64,000 bases of DNA, from NCBI GenBank assembly GCA_019233755.1, contig JAFAMD010000019.1, forward strand, positions 80,867 through 144,866, given 5' to 3'. This document shows positions 44,154 to 53,475 of the stretch, one piece after another. The DNA is from Acidobacteriaceae bacterium. Lineage in GTDB: Bacteria; Acidobacteriota; Terriglobia; Bryobacterales; Bryobacteraceae. Position 1 is the stretch's first letter; each line of letters starts with the position of its first letter. The notes below the pieces were generated by a model. It saw only the letters and a program-made list of their open reading frames with translations. It did not search any database and was not told the origin of the DNA. A program made the position numbers and the translations under genes.

Positions 44154-44501
44154 GTGACTAAGGAAGAGAGTGGCTCTGATCGGGTTTCTGTCCTGCAAGG
44201 CACCCTTCACCTGCTGGTGTTGAAAGTTCTCACTGACGGTCCGGCGCATGGGCATGGAATCAGCCGCCGACTCGGCGAGTTGTCTCGAGATTGGCTTCAG
44301 GTAGACGAGGGTTCTTTATACCCCTGTCTTTACCGAATGGAGAAACGGGGTTGGATCCGGTCAGAAGTTCGGGCATCAGAGAATAATCGGCGCGCGCGCT
44401 ATTACGCTCTGACCAGCAAAGGCTGGGAACAGTTCCGGGTTGAGCACGAAAATTGGCGGAATTTTAACCGTGTCGTTGAGGAGATCCTCGAAGGGGCTTA
44501 G
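44154..44501 (+). CDS. PadR-family transcriptional regulator
   Basis: 115 residues from a GTG. The winged-helix core of PadR is seen: VSVLQGTLHLLVLKVLTDGP, HGHGISRRLGELSRDWLQV, EGSLYPCLYRMEKRGWIRSE and RRARYYALTSKGWEQFRVEH, followed by a short C-terminal helix. PadR proteins are usually ligand-responsive repressors. In acidobacteria many stand next to ADOP permeases and regulate them; here it precedes a smaller membrane protein with an ADOP-prefix-like N-terminus. Confidence 0.9.
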   Translation: MTKEESGSDRVSVLQGTLHLLVLKVLTDGPAHGHGISRRLGELSRDWLQVDEGSLYPCLYRMEKRGWIRSEVRASENNRRARYYALTSKGWEQFRVEHENWRNFNRVVEEILEGA

Positions 44502-44505
44502 TTCC

Positions 44506-45411
44506 ATGCACGCGCTGCTGCAGGCATTTCAGGAATGGAGGTTGCGCCGTAAACGCTTTGCCGAGGAATGGCGTCTTCACCTGGATCTGGCCGCACACGA
44601 ATATGAGCGTCTTGGCCTGACTAGAAGTCGTGCCCGCAAGCATGCAAGAAAGCGACTGGGCAGTCGTTGTCGCTACCGCGCTACAGCCATGAGGGAAATC
44701 GAAGCCGACTTTGCAGCGTTGCTGAAGCTTTTGCCAATAGCTCGGCTCTGCGAATCTGCATTTGTTATCCCAGTCGCGGTCTTATTGGGAACGATTCTGG
44801 CGCTGATTGTTAATCCGGCGCGAATACAGGTGGTCCATAGTATTGTCGTCGGATTATTTGCGCCGGGCGCGTCCGGACTTTCTGCGCGTTTGGTGCCATT
44901 AAACAGGTTCGGTCTGATCCCGACCGGCTTCCCCTCGATTTCTTGGGAATGCGGATTTCTGATCGGATCGGCATGGCTGACGATCCGCTGGCTGCGTGCC
45001 CAGGTCAGCGGCCGGATGCTGATCTGGGGTGTCGCGACGCTGGGCGTGTTGGGCACAGCAGCGCTGGTGCTATGGACCACCGTCATACAGCTTTGGGCCG
45101 TAGCGGAATGGCCTTTGAACTTTCTTCAGGGACTATTCGTCCTGGGATTTCTGTTCGGCTACGCCTGGCTGGTCGTTTCGGTGTTGCGTTTTTGGCATCG
45201 TAGTGTGTGCCGGCGCTGCCCGATTTGCCTGCATCGCCTTCGTATGCCGCTAGCGCAAGGAGCGCTGCACAACCTGTTGCTCGATCCCTACGAGGTGGCA
45301 TCTGTCTGCATCCATGGCCACGGCACATTGAGCGAAAGCCGTTGGCGCCGCGCTTTCAATCCTCCGGCTGGGTTCTGGAGGGAACTGTTCGTCGAGCGGG
45401 GAGGATCATGA
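44506..45411 (+). CDS. Membrane protein with ADOP-prefix-like N-terminus and a zinc-ribbon-like motif
   Basis: 301 residues from ATG 44506 (the frame opens at 44440). The N-terminal ~70 residues (EWRLRRKRFAEEWRLHLDLA, THSRARKHARKRLG-like segment) resemble the helical prefix of ADOP permeases, but no MacB/FtsX part follows. Instead there are several membrane helices (VIPVAVLLGTILALIV, FLIGSAWLTIRWL, MLIWGVATLGVLGTAALVLW, FLQGLFVLGFLFGYAWLVV), then a cytoplasmic Cys motif CRRCPICLHRLRMPL and a C-terminal tail. The 4-base overlap of its end with the next start suggests coupling. Probably an acidobacterial orphan relative of the ADOP operons. Confidence 0.6.
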   Translation: MHALLQAFQEWRLRRKRFAEEWRLHLDLAAHEYERLGLTRSRARKHARKRLGSRCRYRATAMREIEADFAALLKLLPIARLCESAFVIPVAVLLGTILALIVNPARIQVVHSIVVGLFAPGASGLSARLVPLNRFGLIPTGFPSISWECGFLIGSAWLTIRWLRAQVSGRMLIWGVATLGVLGTAALVLWTTVIQLWAVAEWPLNFLQGLFVLGFLFGYAWLVVSVLRFWHRSVCRRCPICLHRLRMPLAQGALHNLLLDPYEVASVCIHGHGTLSESRWRRAFNPPAGFWRELFVERGGS

Positions 45412-45914
45412 TCTCGGTACAAACAATGTGTTGCCTGCTTGTTGCCGTGGGCTCCATCTTGGCGCAAGACAAGCAAAACAAGATTTCGTCGCGAGAGCAG
45501 GATCTCGCAAGTATTTGGCAACTGCACGCGAAGGATGCCGCCGCCGCGAAGGCTGGCGACGTTAGCACACTGGAGACGCTGTGGACGGCGGACGCTGTGG
45601 CGCTTCCGCCAGGCGAGGAGCCTGTCATCGGGATCGAGGCGATCCGGGCATGGCTCCATAGAACGCAAGGGGACCCGTCAAAGGTGCAGACCACGCAGTA
45701 TCAGTTGGATTTCCGCGAGGTCACGCTGGCGGGTAACGAGGCCGTCGAGTGGGGGACGAGCCGCGTTGCGGTTTCGCTCAAAGACCGCCCCGGCACTGCC
45801 GTCATCGAAGGCAACATCATGCGTGTCTTGAAGCGGCAACCCGATGGATCCTGGAAGATTGCACGTTCCATTTGGAATTTCGGCAATCCCGCGAGACAAC
45901 CTTCAAACCGCTGA
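45408..45914 (+). CDS. Secreted SnoaL-like (DUF4440) protein
   Basis: 168 residues from ATG 45408; its start overlaps the preceding stop as ATGA. A signal peptide (MISVQTMCCLLVAVGSILAQ) is followed by an NTF2-like fold: DVSTLETLWTADAVALPPGE, IGIEAIRAWLHR and EWGTSRVAVSLKDR, plus a C-terminal strand pair (GSWKIARSIWNFGNP). Such domains bind small molecules or act as isomerases, but most are uncharacterised. It belongs to the padR/membrane-protein operon. Confidence 0.78.
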   Translation: MISVQTMCCLLVAVGSILAQDKQNKISSREQDLASIWQLHAKDAAAAKAGDVSTLETLWTADAVALPPGEEPVIGIEAIRAWLHRTQGDPSKVQTTQYQLDFREVTLAGNEAVEWGTSRVAVSLKDRPGTAVIEGNIMRVLKRQPDGSWKIARSIWNFGNPARQPSNR

Positions 45915-45968
45915 ACACCTGCTGCAACACGCGCAGGCTGCTGCATCACGCGCGATCATGTCGCAAAT

Positions 45969-46002
45969 ATCACTTGTATTTTGCAAGTGATGTAAATAAA
46001 AT
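45969..46002 (+). promoter_or_regulatory. Promoter with overlapping palindromic operator before the HxlR gene
   Basis: An 8-base inverted repeat, ATCACTTG (45969-45976) and CAAGTGAT (45984-45991), with a 7-base centre TATTTTG. It overlaps a TTGTAT -35 box (45974-45979); 17 bases on is TAAAAT at 45997-46002. This is the expected position for a repressor that binds its own promoter, and the ACTTG/CAAGT dyad resembles sites described for HxlR-family regulators. Confidence 0.6.
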
Positions 46003-46007
46003 CACAT

Positions 46008-46502
46008 GTGCGACATCCTCGGTCCGGTTGCCCGGTGAGTGTCTCCCTCGATCTGTTTGGAGATCGCTGGTCGCTGCTGATCATTCGCGATCTGATGGTT
46101 CGCGGATTCCGCACCTTCAGGGAGTTCCAGTTATCGGGCGAAGGAATTGCCACAAACATCCTGGCGGACCGTCTGCAGAGGCTCGAAGCAGGCGGGATCA
46201 TCACGGCAGAAGCGGAGGAGACGGATGGAAGAAAGCTGAACTACCGGCTCACGGAGAAGGGAATTGATCTGGCTCCGGTACTCCTGGAGTTGCTCATCTG
46301 GGGGGCGCGGCACGAGGAGACGAGCGCGCCCTGCGCTCTTGTTCGGGAAATGGAGCAGAAGCGGGAAGAAATCGTCGCCGAAGCCAGGCGGCGGTGGCGG
46401 GAAAGGGACTTGACTCCACTGATACCCAGGTTTGAGGACAGTGGCGTTGGTGGTAAGTTGGCACGCAGGCGCCGCGGCGCCCGGAAACACAGAAAGGGGT
46501 AA
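46008..46502 (+). CDS. HxlR-family transcriptional regulator
   Basis: 164 residues from a GTG almost at the transcription start. The hallmark N-terminal CPVSVSLDLFGDRWSLLIIR with its conserved Cys-Pro, and the helix-turn-helix FQLSGEGIATNILADRLQRL, followed by the wing EETDGRKLNYRLTEKGIDLA, identify the family. Members respond to redox or aldehydes, or act as simple repressors. The C-terminal 55 residues are a charged helical extension (REEIVAEARRRWRERDL) longer than in most members. The promoter carries a palindrome suited to autoregulation. Confidence 0.9.
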   Translation: MRHPRSGCPVSVSLDLFGDRWSLLIIRDLMVRGFRTFREFQLSGEGIATNILADRLQRLEAGGIITAEAEETDGRKLNYRLTEKGIDLAPVLLELLIWGARHEETSAPCALVREMEQKREEIVAEARRRWRERDLTPLIPRFEDSGVGGKLARRRRGARKHRKG

Positions 46503-46505
46503 GGT

Positions 46506-47621
46506 TTGAGCAGGGTTCGCGTATTGGTTGGCACACACAAGGGTGCGTTCATCCTGACGTCGGATGCAAAGCGTGAGCGATGGAACATAACGGGGCCCCA
46601 CTTTGCGGGCTGGGAGATCTATCACATCAAGGGATCGCCTGCTGACCCGAATCGTTTATATGCTTCGCAATCCAACGGCTGGTTCGGGCAGCAGGTGCAG
46701 CGTTCCAACGACGGTGGCGTCACATGGGAGCCGGTGGGAAACCAGTTCGTCTACGACGGCGTACCGGGGACTCACCAGTGGTATGACGGCACGCCGCACC
46801 CCTGGGAGTTCAAGCGGGTCTGGCATTTCGAACCGTCGCTCACTGATCCGGACACCGTCTACGCAGGAGTCGAAGACGCGGCCTTGTTCCGCTCGACCGA
46901 CGGCGGGGGGACATGGCAGGAACTCGCCGGACTGCGCGGCCATGGTACCGGCGCCTCCTGGCAACCGGGCGCCGGTGGGCTGTGCCTGCACACGATCATT
47001 CTTGATCCGAGCGATTCCCAGCGAATGTTTATCGCCATCTCGGCCGCCGGCGCGTTCCGCACCGACGACGCCGGCAAGACATGGCGGCCGATTAACCGTG
47101 GGCTCAAATCCGAGTTCCTTCCCGACGCCAATGCCGAGGTCGGGCATTGCGTTCATCGCATCGCGATGCACCGGTCGCGTCCCGGCGTGTTGTTCATGCA
47201 GAAGCACTGGGATGTCATGCGCAGCGACGATGCCGGCGAATCGTGGCAGGAAGTCAGCGGGAACCTGCCGACTGATTTCGGGTTCGCCATCGACGTTCAT
47301 GCACACGAGCCGGAAACCATTTATGTTGTTCCGATCAAGAGTGATTCGGAGCACTTTCCGCTCGACGGAAAGCTGCGCGTGTATCGCAGCCGGACGGGTG
47401 GAAACGAATGGGAGCCTCTGACCAAAGGTCTTCCGCAAAGCGACTGCTACGTGAACGTGCTGCGCAACGCGATGGCCGTCGATTCGCTCGATTCGTGCGG
47501 CGTGTATTTTGGCACCACCGGCGGGCAGGTGTACGCATCGGCTGATGCCGGAGACAGTTGGATGCCCATCGTCCACGATCTTCCTGCCGTGCTGTCTGTC
47601 GAGGCCCAGACGCTTCCATGA
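46506..47621 (+). CDS. BNR/exo-sialidase-like beta-propeller protein
   Basis: 371 residues from a TTG start with a TAAGG sequence immediately before it. Asp-box-like repeats recur: [75 protein letters not shown] and [14 protein letters not shown]. No signal peptide, so probably cytoplasmic, and no sialidase catalytic residues are evident. It is likely translationally linked to the HxlR gene, and its stop overlaps the ATG of the MoaD-like gene (ATGA). The protein pair suggests a small-protein-conjugation or sulfur-carrier-linked function of unknown kind. Confidence 0.8.
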   Translation: MSRVRVLVGTHKGAFILTSDAKRERWNITGPHFAGWEIYHIKGSPADPNRLYASQSNGWFGQQVQRSNDGGVTWEPVGNQFVYDGVPGTHQWYDGTPHPWEFKRVWHFEPSLTDPDTVYAGVEDAALFRSTDGGGTWQELAGLRGHGTGASWQPGAGGLCLHTIILDPSDSQRMFIAISAAGAFRTDDAGKTWRPINRGLKSEFLPDANAEVGHCVHRIAMHRSRPGVLFMQKHWDVMRSDDAGESWQEVSGNLPTDFGFAIDVHAHEPETIYVVPIKSDSEHFPLDGKLRVYRSRTGGNEWEPLTKGLPQSDCYVNVLRNAMAVDSLDSCGVYFGTTGGQVYASADAGDSWMPIVHDLPAVLSVEAQTLP

Positions 47622-47914
47622 TTCGTGTCGTACTTCCGGCGCATCTCCGAACGCTCGCTCGCGTCAACGGTGAGGTAACGCTCGACATCGAGGGCCCGAT
47701 CACCCAGCGTTCGATCCTCGATGCGCTCGAAGCCTCCTATCCCACGCTGCGCGGCGCAATTCGCGATCACGTCACGCAGCGCCGCCGCCCCTTCGTACGG
47801 TTCTTCGCCTGCGGGCAGGATCTGTCTCACGATTCGCCCGACGAGCCGCTGCCTGACGCGGTTGCGACGGCGGCTGAGCCTTTCCTGGTCGTGGGGGCGA
47901 TTGCCGGCGGTTAA
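47618..47914 (+). CDS. MoaD/ThiS-like ubiquitin-fold protein
   Basis: 98 residues from ATG 47618, which overlaps the propeller stop as ATGA. The sequence [52 protein letters not shown] and [22 protein letters not shown] is the beta-grasp pattern with a terminal Gly-Gly that can be adenylated and thiocarboxylated. MoaD-like proteins of this stand-alone type carry sulfur. The neighbour is the BNR propeller, an association also recalled from other bacteria. Confidence 0.82.
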   Translation: MIRVVLPAHLRTLARVNGEVTLDIEGPITQRSILDALEASYPTLRGAIRDHVTQRRRPFVRFFACGQDLSHDSPDEPLPDAVATAAEPFLVVGAIAGG

Positions 47915-47940
47915 GCCGCCACTCGTTTAGGAGGCCGGAT

Positions 47941-48372
47941 TTGGCGGCGGGGGAACAGAAAAGACGGGCAGCCTTTCGTTTGCAAAGCAAGGATTTTTTC
48001 CTTCGGCTGTTGGTGAGCTATTTCCTGATCCCCCTCATCCCTCCTGCTCTTTTGCTATTAAGGACCCCTGGCGTCAGCCGCATGGCATTCGGCGATTGGC
48101 TGGGAATTGTTCTCATCTACGCCGCCTTCGGCCTGGCCGTGATGCTCGTGCTGGGAACTCCGCTGCTGTTCTGCTATTCCCGGCTTGGTTGGACGGGCTT
48201 CCTTCCATTTATGGCCGGAGGCGGAGTTTGTGCTGGCATCACCTCCTACGCGGTCCTGCGCGGCGGACGAAATACCGGCCTGATCGGATTCTTCGCCGTC
48301 GCAGGGATTCTCTCCGGTCTGTTTTTTCGGCTGATTCTCTTCGGCCTTCGACACCGTAATCTCCGATCCTGA
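47941..48372 (+). CDS. Small integral membrane protein of unknown function
   Basis: 143 residues from a TTG at 47941 preceded by a strong AGGAGG box. Four hydrophobic helices are predicted (LLVSYFLIPLIPPALLLL, WLGIVLIYAAFGLAVMLVLG, FLPFMAGGGVCAGITSYAV, LIGFFAVAGILSGLFFRLIL). No motif is recognised. It is the last gene of the HxlR-propeller-MoaD series. Confidence 0.7.
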   Translation: MAAGEQKRRAAFRLQSKDFFLRLLVSYFLIPLIPPALLLLRTPGVSRMAFGDWLGIVLIYAAFGLAVMLVLGTPLLFCYSRLGWTGFLPFMAGGGVCAGITSYAVLRGGRNTGLIGFFAVAGILSGLFFRLILFGLRHRNLRS

Positions 48373-48428
48373 GCAATGTCGCGTTCAATTCGGCTTTTCA
48401 TTGCGCTCGTAACGAAACCTGCCCGGAA

Positions 48429-51400
48429 GTGCGCCTATTGTTTTTGAGAAAGTCTGGTAGGAATTCAGCAGCCGCGTGGGTTTTCTGTGCCCTTTGGGCG
48501 TCCATGCCGGCGCGCGCCCTGGATCCCGGCAAAACCCTCACTCAGTACGCTCACCGCATCTGGGGCCAGGAAGAGGGCCTTTTCCAGCCCACCGTCTACT
48601 CGATTTTGCAGACGCGCGACGGCTTCGTCTGGCTGGGAACGCAAGATAGCTTGATCCGTTTCGACGGTGTGCATTTTCGCGAATTTCGCGATGGCAATTC
48701 CTTCCTTCACGGCAGCCTGATTCATTCGCTCCTTGAAGATCCTCAAGGGAACCTCTGGGTCGGCTCCGTGGGCAGCGGCGTGGCGCGCATCAGTCCGGAC
48801 GGTTCTGTGACGCGCTATACCGCCGAAAAGGGTTTGCCAACCAACAATGCGATCTGCCTTGACCTCGATTCGAAAAACGGAGTCTGGGCCTGCACAGACC
48901 GGGGGCTCGTCCGGATTGATGCGAATGGCGTTCGCACCTTCACTACAGCCAACGGACTACCGAGCGACGGAATCCGCTCAACCTGCCAGGCGGCGGATGG
49001 CACACGCTGGGTGGCTGGCATCGACTCCGGCCTGAGCCGCTGGAACGGATCTCGCTTCGAAGCGTATTCAAGCAGCCTCCTCGGGCCGAAGGAAAGGATC
49101 ACCGCGCTTCACTGCGCACGCGACGGCAGCGTTTGGCTTGGCGCCTCCGGATTGGTCCACATCACAGCACAAGGCTCGCGCCGTTTCACCACTCGCGACG
49201 GACTGCCGGATAACGACGTTTCCTCGCTGGCCGAAGGCGCGGACGGAAGCTTGTGGGTCGGCACGAATGATGGCATCAGCCGTATCAGGAACGGCGCCAT
49301 CAACGTCTATCGCACCCGGGATGGCCTGTCGCACAGCCTCGTCCTCTCGCTATATGTCGACCGCGAAGGAAGCTTGTGGGCTGGCACAAAGGACGGCCTC
49401 GATCAGTTTACCGACGGTAAGGTAACGCCTTACACCACCACTGACGGCCTGCTCAGCAACGACTCCGGTCCGGTGATCGAAGATGCCGCCGGCCGGCTTT
49501 GGATCGGAACGCTCGGCAAGGGACTGAATTCGTTCGATGGAAGCCGCTTTCGCGCTGTCACAACCGCGGACGGCCTGATCGATGACACCGTTCTCAGCCT
49601 GGAACGCGACCCCGGCGGTGATCTCTGGGTCGGCACAAAAAAGGGCGTGAGCCGGCTGCGGAATGGTGTTCCCATTGCTGCCTATACGACGGCCGGAGGC
49701 TTGTCCGGACCAGAGGTCCGTGCCCTCTTTGTGGATTCGCAGGGTGTGCTCTGGGCCGGTACCAACCACGGGCTCGACTATTTCGACGGCCACCACTTCG
49801 CCCCTGCCGATGTGATTCCTGATTCTGATCGAACACGTGACAACGGAACTGGCGTGGTCGCCCTTGATGGCGGCCGGACGGTGCGGCTGTTCGCGAGTGT
49901 CGATGCAGCGGGGCTCTATTTGTTGCGCGATAACCGCGCCGCGAGCTTTCCCCTGGATATCACTCACCCTATCGACTGCTATTTCCTCGACTACTCTCGC
50001 CACACTACCTGGATGGGGACGCTCGGGTCCGGGCTGTTGCGCTGGAAGAACGGCGCCATTGCGCACGTTCGCGTGAAAGACGGGCTCTATGACAATCGCA
50101 TCTACGAAATTCTGAGAGACGATAACGCCAACTTCTGGCTCGCCTCGAGTAAAGGAATTTTTCGAGTGAGCCAGCAGGAACTGGAGGACTTCGCCGACGG
50201 CAAGCGCCGAACGGTTACCAGCATTCCGTTTAGCACCGGCCAGCTTCGCTTCGAGTGCCGCGCCGGCGTGCAACCGGCGGCCTGCCGCACTCATGATGGC
50301 CGTCTCTGGTTCTCCACCACCAACGGCCTCGTTGTGGTTGATCCGAATCATCTGCTCAGTAACACCATTCCTCCACCCGCGGCCATCACTGCTGTCATCG
50401 TGAATGGCCAGCGGGTTGAGCCGCACGGCGAGTTACACCTCAAACCCGCGGATAAGACAAACCTCGAGATCCGCTATGCCGGATTGAGCTTTATCTCGCC
50501 CGAGAAAGTAACTTTCCGCTACCGGCTGGAGGGATATGACAAAGCCTGGACCGATGCCGCAAGCCGCCGCGAAGCGTTCTTCACCAATCTGCCTCCGGGA
50601 AGTTTCCGGTTCGAGGTGATGGCACGCAATGCCGACGGAATCTGGAGCGCGAAAACCGCCGCCCTCGGTTTCATCGTCGAGCCGAAGTTCTATCAGCATC
50701 GCTGGTTTTTCCCCCTGCTGGCGGCTGTGCTTGGCCTGCTGACTGCCGCTTGGTACAGGCTCCGCATACGCCGCTTGCGGCAGAGCTTCGATCTCGTGCT
50801 GGCCGAACGCAGCCGCATCGCGCGCGAACTGCACGACACGCTCTTGCAGGGGCTTTCCGGTATCACCATGCAGATGCAAGCCCTTTGGACCAGGTTGCCC
50901 CCGTCAAAGGAAAAGACCTTTCTGGGCGAAGTGATCCAGGACGCGGGCCAGTGCTCTATGGAGGCACGCCAATCCCTGTGGGGATTAAGAACGCACCGCG
51001 CTGGCGGCTCGTTCGAGTTTTCAGAGAAGCTCGAGAACCTGGCGCGGCAATCGGTGAGGGGTTCTTCAATCAAGCTCGTGCTCGATATCGAGCGTGTCTC
51101 GCTCCGCTCAGCCCCTGAGATAGAGTTTCAGCTTCTGCGCATCGCCCAGGAAGTCCTTTCGAATGCTCTGAAACACTCCCAGGCGTTCCTGCTCACCGTC
51201 GGTCTCGAGGTGCGCAACGGAACTCTCCTTCTAACCTGTGAAGATGATGGTATCGGGTTTGTCGAGACTCCCGAAGCGACCTTGGGGCATTTCGGCCTGG
51301 TTGGCATTCGGGAAAGAGCCGAAGAGATCGGAGCGGAGGTTATGGTCGCAAGTTCGCTGGAGCGGGGAACAAGGGTGTCTGTCTCGCTGCGGCTGAAGCC

Positions 51401-51455
51401 TGCCGTGGTTCCCGCAGGTAACGTGGTGGCGCCGCTTGAGCATCAGACAAAATAG
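48429..51455 (+). CDS. Hybrid-free sensor kinase with two-component-regulator propeller domains
   Basis: 1008 residues from a GTG. A signal peptide (SAAAWVFCALWASMPARALD) leads into periplasmic propeller repeats of the Reg_prop type (GFVWLGTQDSLIRFDG, GNLWVGSVGSGVARISPDGS, GSLWVGTNDGISRIRNG and more, to about residue 620), then a Y_Y_Y-type domain (RYRLEGYDKAWTDAASRREA), one membrane helix (FFPLLAAVLGLLTAAWY), a HisKA_3 phosphoacceptor (SRIARELHDTLLQGLSGITM) and an ATPase domain (EDDGIGFVETPE, HFGLVGIRERAEEIGA). It senses an extracytoplasmic cue, often carbohydrate in related systems. The cognate regulator follows after 2 bases. Confidence 0.93.
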   Translation: MRLLFLRKSGRNSAAAWVFCALWASMPARALDPGKTLTQYAHRIWGQEEGLFQPTVYSILQTRDGFVWLGTQDSLIRFDGVHFREFRDGNSFLHGSLIHSLLEDPQGNLWVGSVGSGVARISPDGSVTRYTAEKGLPTNNAICLDLDSKNGVWACTDRGLVRIDANGVRTFTTANGLPSDGIRSTCQAADGTRWVAGIDSGLSRWNGSRFEAYSSSLLGPKERITALHCARDGSVWLGASGLVHITAQGSRRFTTRDGLPDNDVSSLAEGADGSLWVGTNDGISRIRNGAINVYRTRDGLSHSLVLSLYVDREGSLWAGTKDGLDQFTDGKVTPYTTTDGLLSNDSGPVIEDAAGRLWIGTLGKGLNSFDGSRFRAVTTADGLIDDTVLSLERDPGGDLWVGTKKGVSRLRNGVPIAAYTTAGGLSGPEVRALFVDSQGVLWAGTNHGLDYFDGHHFAPADVIPDSDRTRDNGTGVVALDGGRTVRLFASVDAAGLYLLRDNRAASFPLDITHPIDCYFLDYSRHTTWMGTLGSGLLRWKNGAIAHVRVKDGLYDNRIYEILRDDNANFWLASSKGIFRVSQQELEDFADGKRRTVTSIPFSTGQLRFECRAGVQPAACRTHDGRLWFSTTNGLVVVDPNHLLSNTIPPPAAITAVIVNGQRVEPHGELHLKPADKTNLEIRYAGLSFISPEKVTFRYRLEGYDKAWTDAASRREAFFTNLPPGSFRFEVMARNADGIWSAKTAALGFIVEPKFYQHRWFFPLLAAVLGLLTAAWYRLRIRRLRQSFDLVLAERSRIARELHDTLLQGLSGITMQMQALWTRLPPSKEKTFLGEVIQDAGQCSMEARQSLWGLRTHRAGGSFEFSEKLENLARQSVRGSSIKLVLDIERVSLRSAPEIEFQLLRIAQEVLSNALKHSQAFLLTVGLEVRNGTLLLTCEDDGIGFVETPEATLGHFGLVGIRERAEEIGAEVMVASSLERGTRVSVSLRLKPAVVPAGNVVAPLEHQTK

Positions 51456-51457
51456 TC

Positions 51458-52129
51458 GTGACAATGGACGTCATACAGCCAATTCGTATCCTTTCCGTCG
51501 ACGATCATGACCTGGTCCGTAAAGGCATAGCGGCCATCCTGTCTACCGAGCCGGATCTGGAACTGGTTGCCGAGGCCAACACTGCGGCCGAAGCCATTCG
51601 CTTATACAGCCAGCATCTGCCGGATGTCACTTTGATGGACTTGCGCTTGCCCGACAAGAGCGGTATCGAGGCGGCCCGCGACATTCGTGCCGAGTTCCCG
51701 GCGGCGAAAATCATTGCCCTGACTTCTTATGACGGTGACCAGGATATCTATCGGGCGCTTGAGGCCGGTGTGCGCGGCTATCTGTTGAAGGAGATGGTTC
51801 ACGCCGAGGTAATCCGCGCCATACGTGTGGTGCACGCCGGTAAGCGCTTCATCCCCCATGAGGTAACCCAGCAGTTGAGCGGCTTCTTTCCGGAAGTAGC
51901 GCTGACGCCGCGGGAAGTGGAAGTTCTCACCTTAGTAGCGCGCGGTTTGGGTAACAAAGAAGTCGGTGATGTTCTCGGCACCGCTGCAGGCACCGTGAAA
52001 GCGCATGTGCAGAGCATACTGAGCAAACTGGACGCTAAAGACCGCACACACGCCGTGACCATTGCGCTGCGGCGGGGCATCATCCACCTCCATATGCCGG
52101 AACTGGCGCGCACCATTCTGAATGGCTAA
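51458..52129 (+). CDS. NarL/FixJ-type response regulator
   Basis: About 223 residues from the GTG at 51458 (ATG 51464 also possible). The receiver has SVDDHDLVRKGIAAIL and the acceptor Asp in VTLMDLRLPDKSG, with a later Lys in YLLKEM. The LuxR-type HTH reads LTPREVEVLTLVARGLGNKE and GTVKAHVQSILSKLDAKDRT. It completes the two-component system with the propeller kinase. The target is not visible; the small gene that follows overlaps it by 8 bases. Confidence 0.93.
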   Translation: MTMDVIQPIRILSVDDHDLVRKGIAAILSTEPDLELVAEANTAAEAIRLYSQHLPDVTLMDLRLPDKSGIEAARDIRAEFPAAKIIALTSYDGDQDIYRALEAGVRGYLLKEMVHAEVIRAIRVVHAGKRFIPHEVTQQLSGFFPEVALTPREVEVLTLVARGLGNKEVGDVLGTAAGTVKAHVQSILSKLDAKDRTHAVTIALRRGIIHLHMPELARTILNG

Positions 52130-52406
52130 GAAATTCGCCCGGGCGTTTGTCTGTTTTGGATTAGCAGTGGCAGTCGCCTATGCGGCCGACTACGGCATCC
52201 TGCGGTATCGCGTTGCAGCCAATCGAATGCCGTTCGGAACGGTCACGGTACAGCCTTACGACGCTGTTCCACAAAAGGATAACAAGATCGAGTATCTGCC
52301 TGAAGATCCCCAGGACGAAACCTGCGTCCATTCGCTTTTCCCGCATATGGGCGACACACCGTGCTGGTATCTCACCCGGCACCGGGAAAAGCGAATCAAC
52401 TTCTAA
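52122..52406 (+). CDS. Small exported protein of unknown function
   Basis: 94 residues beginning MAKKFARAFVCFGLAVAVAY, a hydrophobic N-terminal segment that may be a signal or anchor, then a short extracytoplasmic part with two Cys (DETCVHSLFPHMGDTPCWYL) that could form a disulfide. The start overlaps the end of the response regulator by 8 bases. Family not recognised; the look is that of a conserved small membrane protein. Confidence 0.6.
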   Translation: MAKKFARAFVCFGLAVAVAYAADYGILRYRVAANRMPFGTVTVQPYDAVPQKDNKIEYLPEDPQDETCVHSLFPHMGDTPCWYLTRHREKRINF

Positions 52407-52417
52407 GAACGGGCGCT

Positions 52418-53452
52418 TTAGGCGCCCACCCCTGCTTCCTGCGGGACTCCGGCTTCTTTCTTTTTCTTGAGGAATGGCATCATAGCGCGCAGCTCAGCGC
52501 CCACCTTCTCGACAGGCTGATCTTTCGCCGCTTCGCGCATGGCCAGGAACTTCTTCCGGCCCTCGCGATTTTCCGCAAGCCAGGTGCGCGCGAACTCGCC
52601 CGATTGAATTTCGCTCAGGATCTTCTTCATCTCCGCCCGCGTCTGCTCGGTAACGATGCGGGGGCCGCGCGTGTAATCGCCGTACTCGGCCGTGTCCGAG
52701 ATCGAATAGCGCATGTAGCCGAGGCCGCCCTCGTAAATCAGGTCCACAATCAGCTTCAGCTCATGCAGACACTCGAAGTACGCGATCTCCGGCGCGTAGC
52801 CCGCCGCGGTCAGCGTCTCGAAGCCGGCACGAATCAGTTCACTGACACCGCCGCACAAGACCGCCTGCTCGCCGAACAGGTCGCTCTCGGTTTCTTCTTT
52901 GAAGGTCGTCTCAATCACGCCGGCCTTCAGGCAGCCGAGTGCCGCCGCGTACGCCAGCGCGTTTTCGAGCGCGTGTCCGGACGCATCCTGCGCAATCGCG
53001 ACCAGCGCGGGAACGCCCACTCCCTCCGTGAAGAGTTCGCGAACCCGATGTCCGGGCGCCTTCGGAGCAATCATCGACACGTCGATATCGGCCGGCGGCT
53101 TGATCTCGTTGAAGTGGATGTTGAAGCCGTGGGCGAACATCAGCGTCTTGCCCTTGGTCATGTGCGGCGCAATTTCCTTGCGGTATACATCGCCTTGCAC
53201 GTGGTCCGGCAGCAGAATCATCACGACATCCGCGCGCTTTGCCGCATCGGCGACACTCAAAACTTCCAGGCCCGCGGCCTGCGCCTTCGCCGCGCTCTTG
53301 CTGCCCGAATGTAACCCCACAATCGCGTTGAGGCCGGAGTCGCGCAGGTTCAGCGCATGAGCGTGTCCCTGGCTGCCGTATCCGATAATTGCAATCGTCT
53401 TTCCCTGGAGCGGAGCAAGGCTTCCGTCCTTCTCATAAAATCGCTTTGCCAT
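52418..53452 (-). CDS. ilvC: Ketol-acid reductoisomerase, class I
   Basis: 344 residues. The Rossmann motif [20 protein letters not shown] with the following [10 protein letters not shown] gives NADPH binding, and the C-terminal knot domain with [20 protein letters not shown], the acidic metal-binding residues in [20 protein letters not shown] and [15 protein letters not shown] completes the family. It converts acetolactate and acetohydroxybutyrate to dihydroxy acids in valine, leucine and isoleucine synthesis. It is the third gene of ilvB-ilvN-ilvC (23 bases after ilvN). Confidence 0.96.
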   Translation of the reverse strand: MAKRFYEKDGSLAPLQGKTIAIIGYGSQGHAHALNLRDSGLNAIVGLHSGSKSAAKAQAAGLEVLSVADAAKRADVVMILLPDHVQGDVYRKEIAPHMTKGKTLMFAHGFNIHFNEIKPPADIDVSMIAPKAPGHRVRELFTEGVGVPALVAIAQDASGHALENALAYAAALGCLKAGVIETTFKEETESDLFGEQAVLCGGVSELIRAGFETLTAAGYAPEIAYFECLHELKLIVDLIYEGGLGYMRYSISDTAEYGDYTRGPRIVTEQTRAEMKKILSEIQSGEFARTWLAENREGRKKFLAMREAAKDQPVEKVGAELRAMMPFLKKKKEAGVPQEAGVGA

Positions 53453-53475
53453 GTACTTCCTTTATTAGTGACAGT

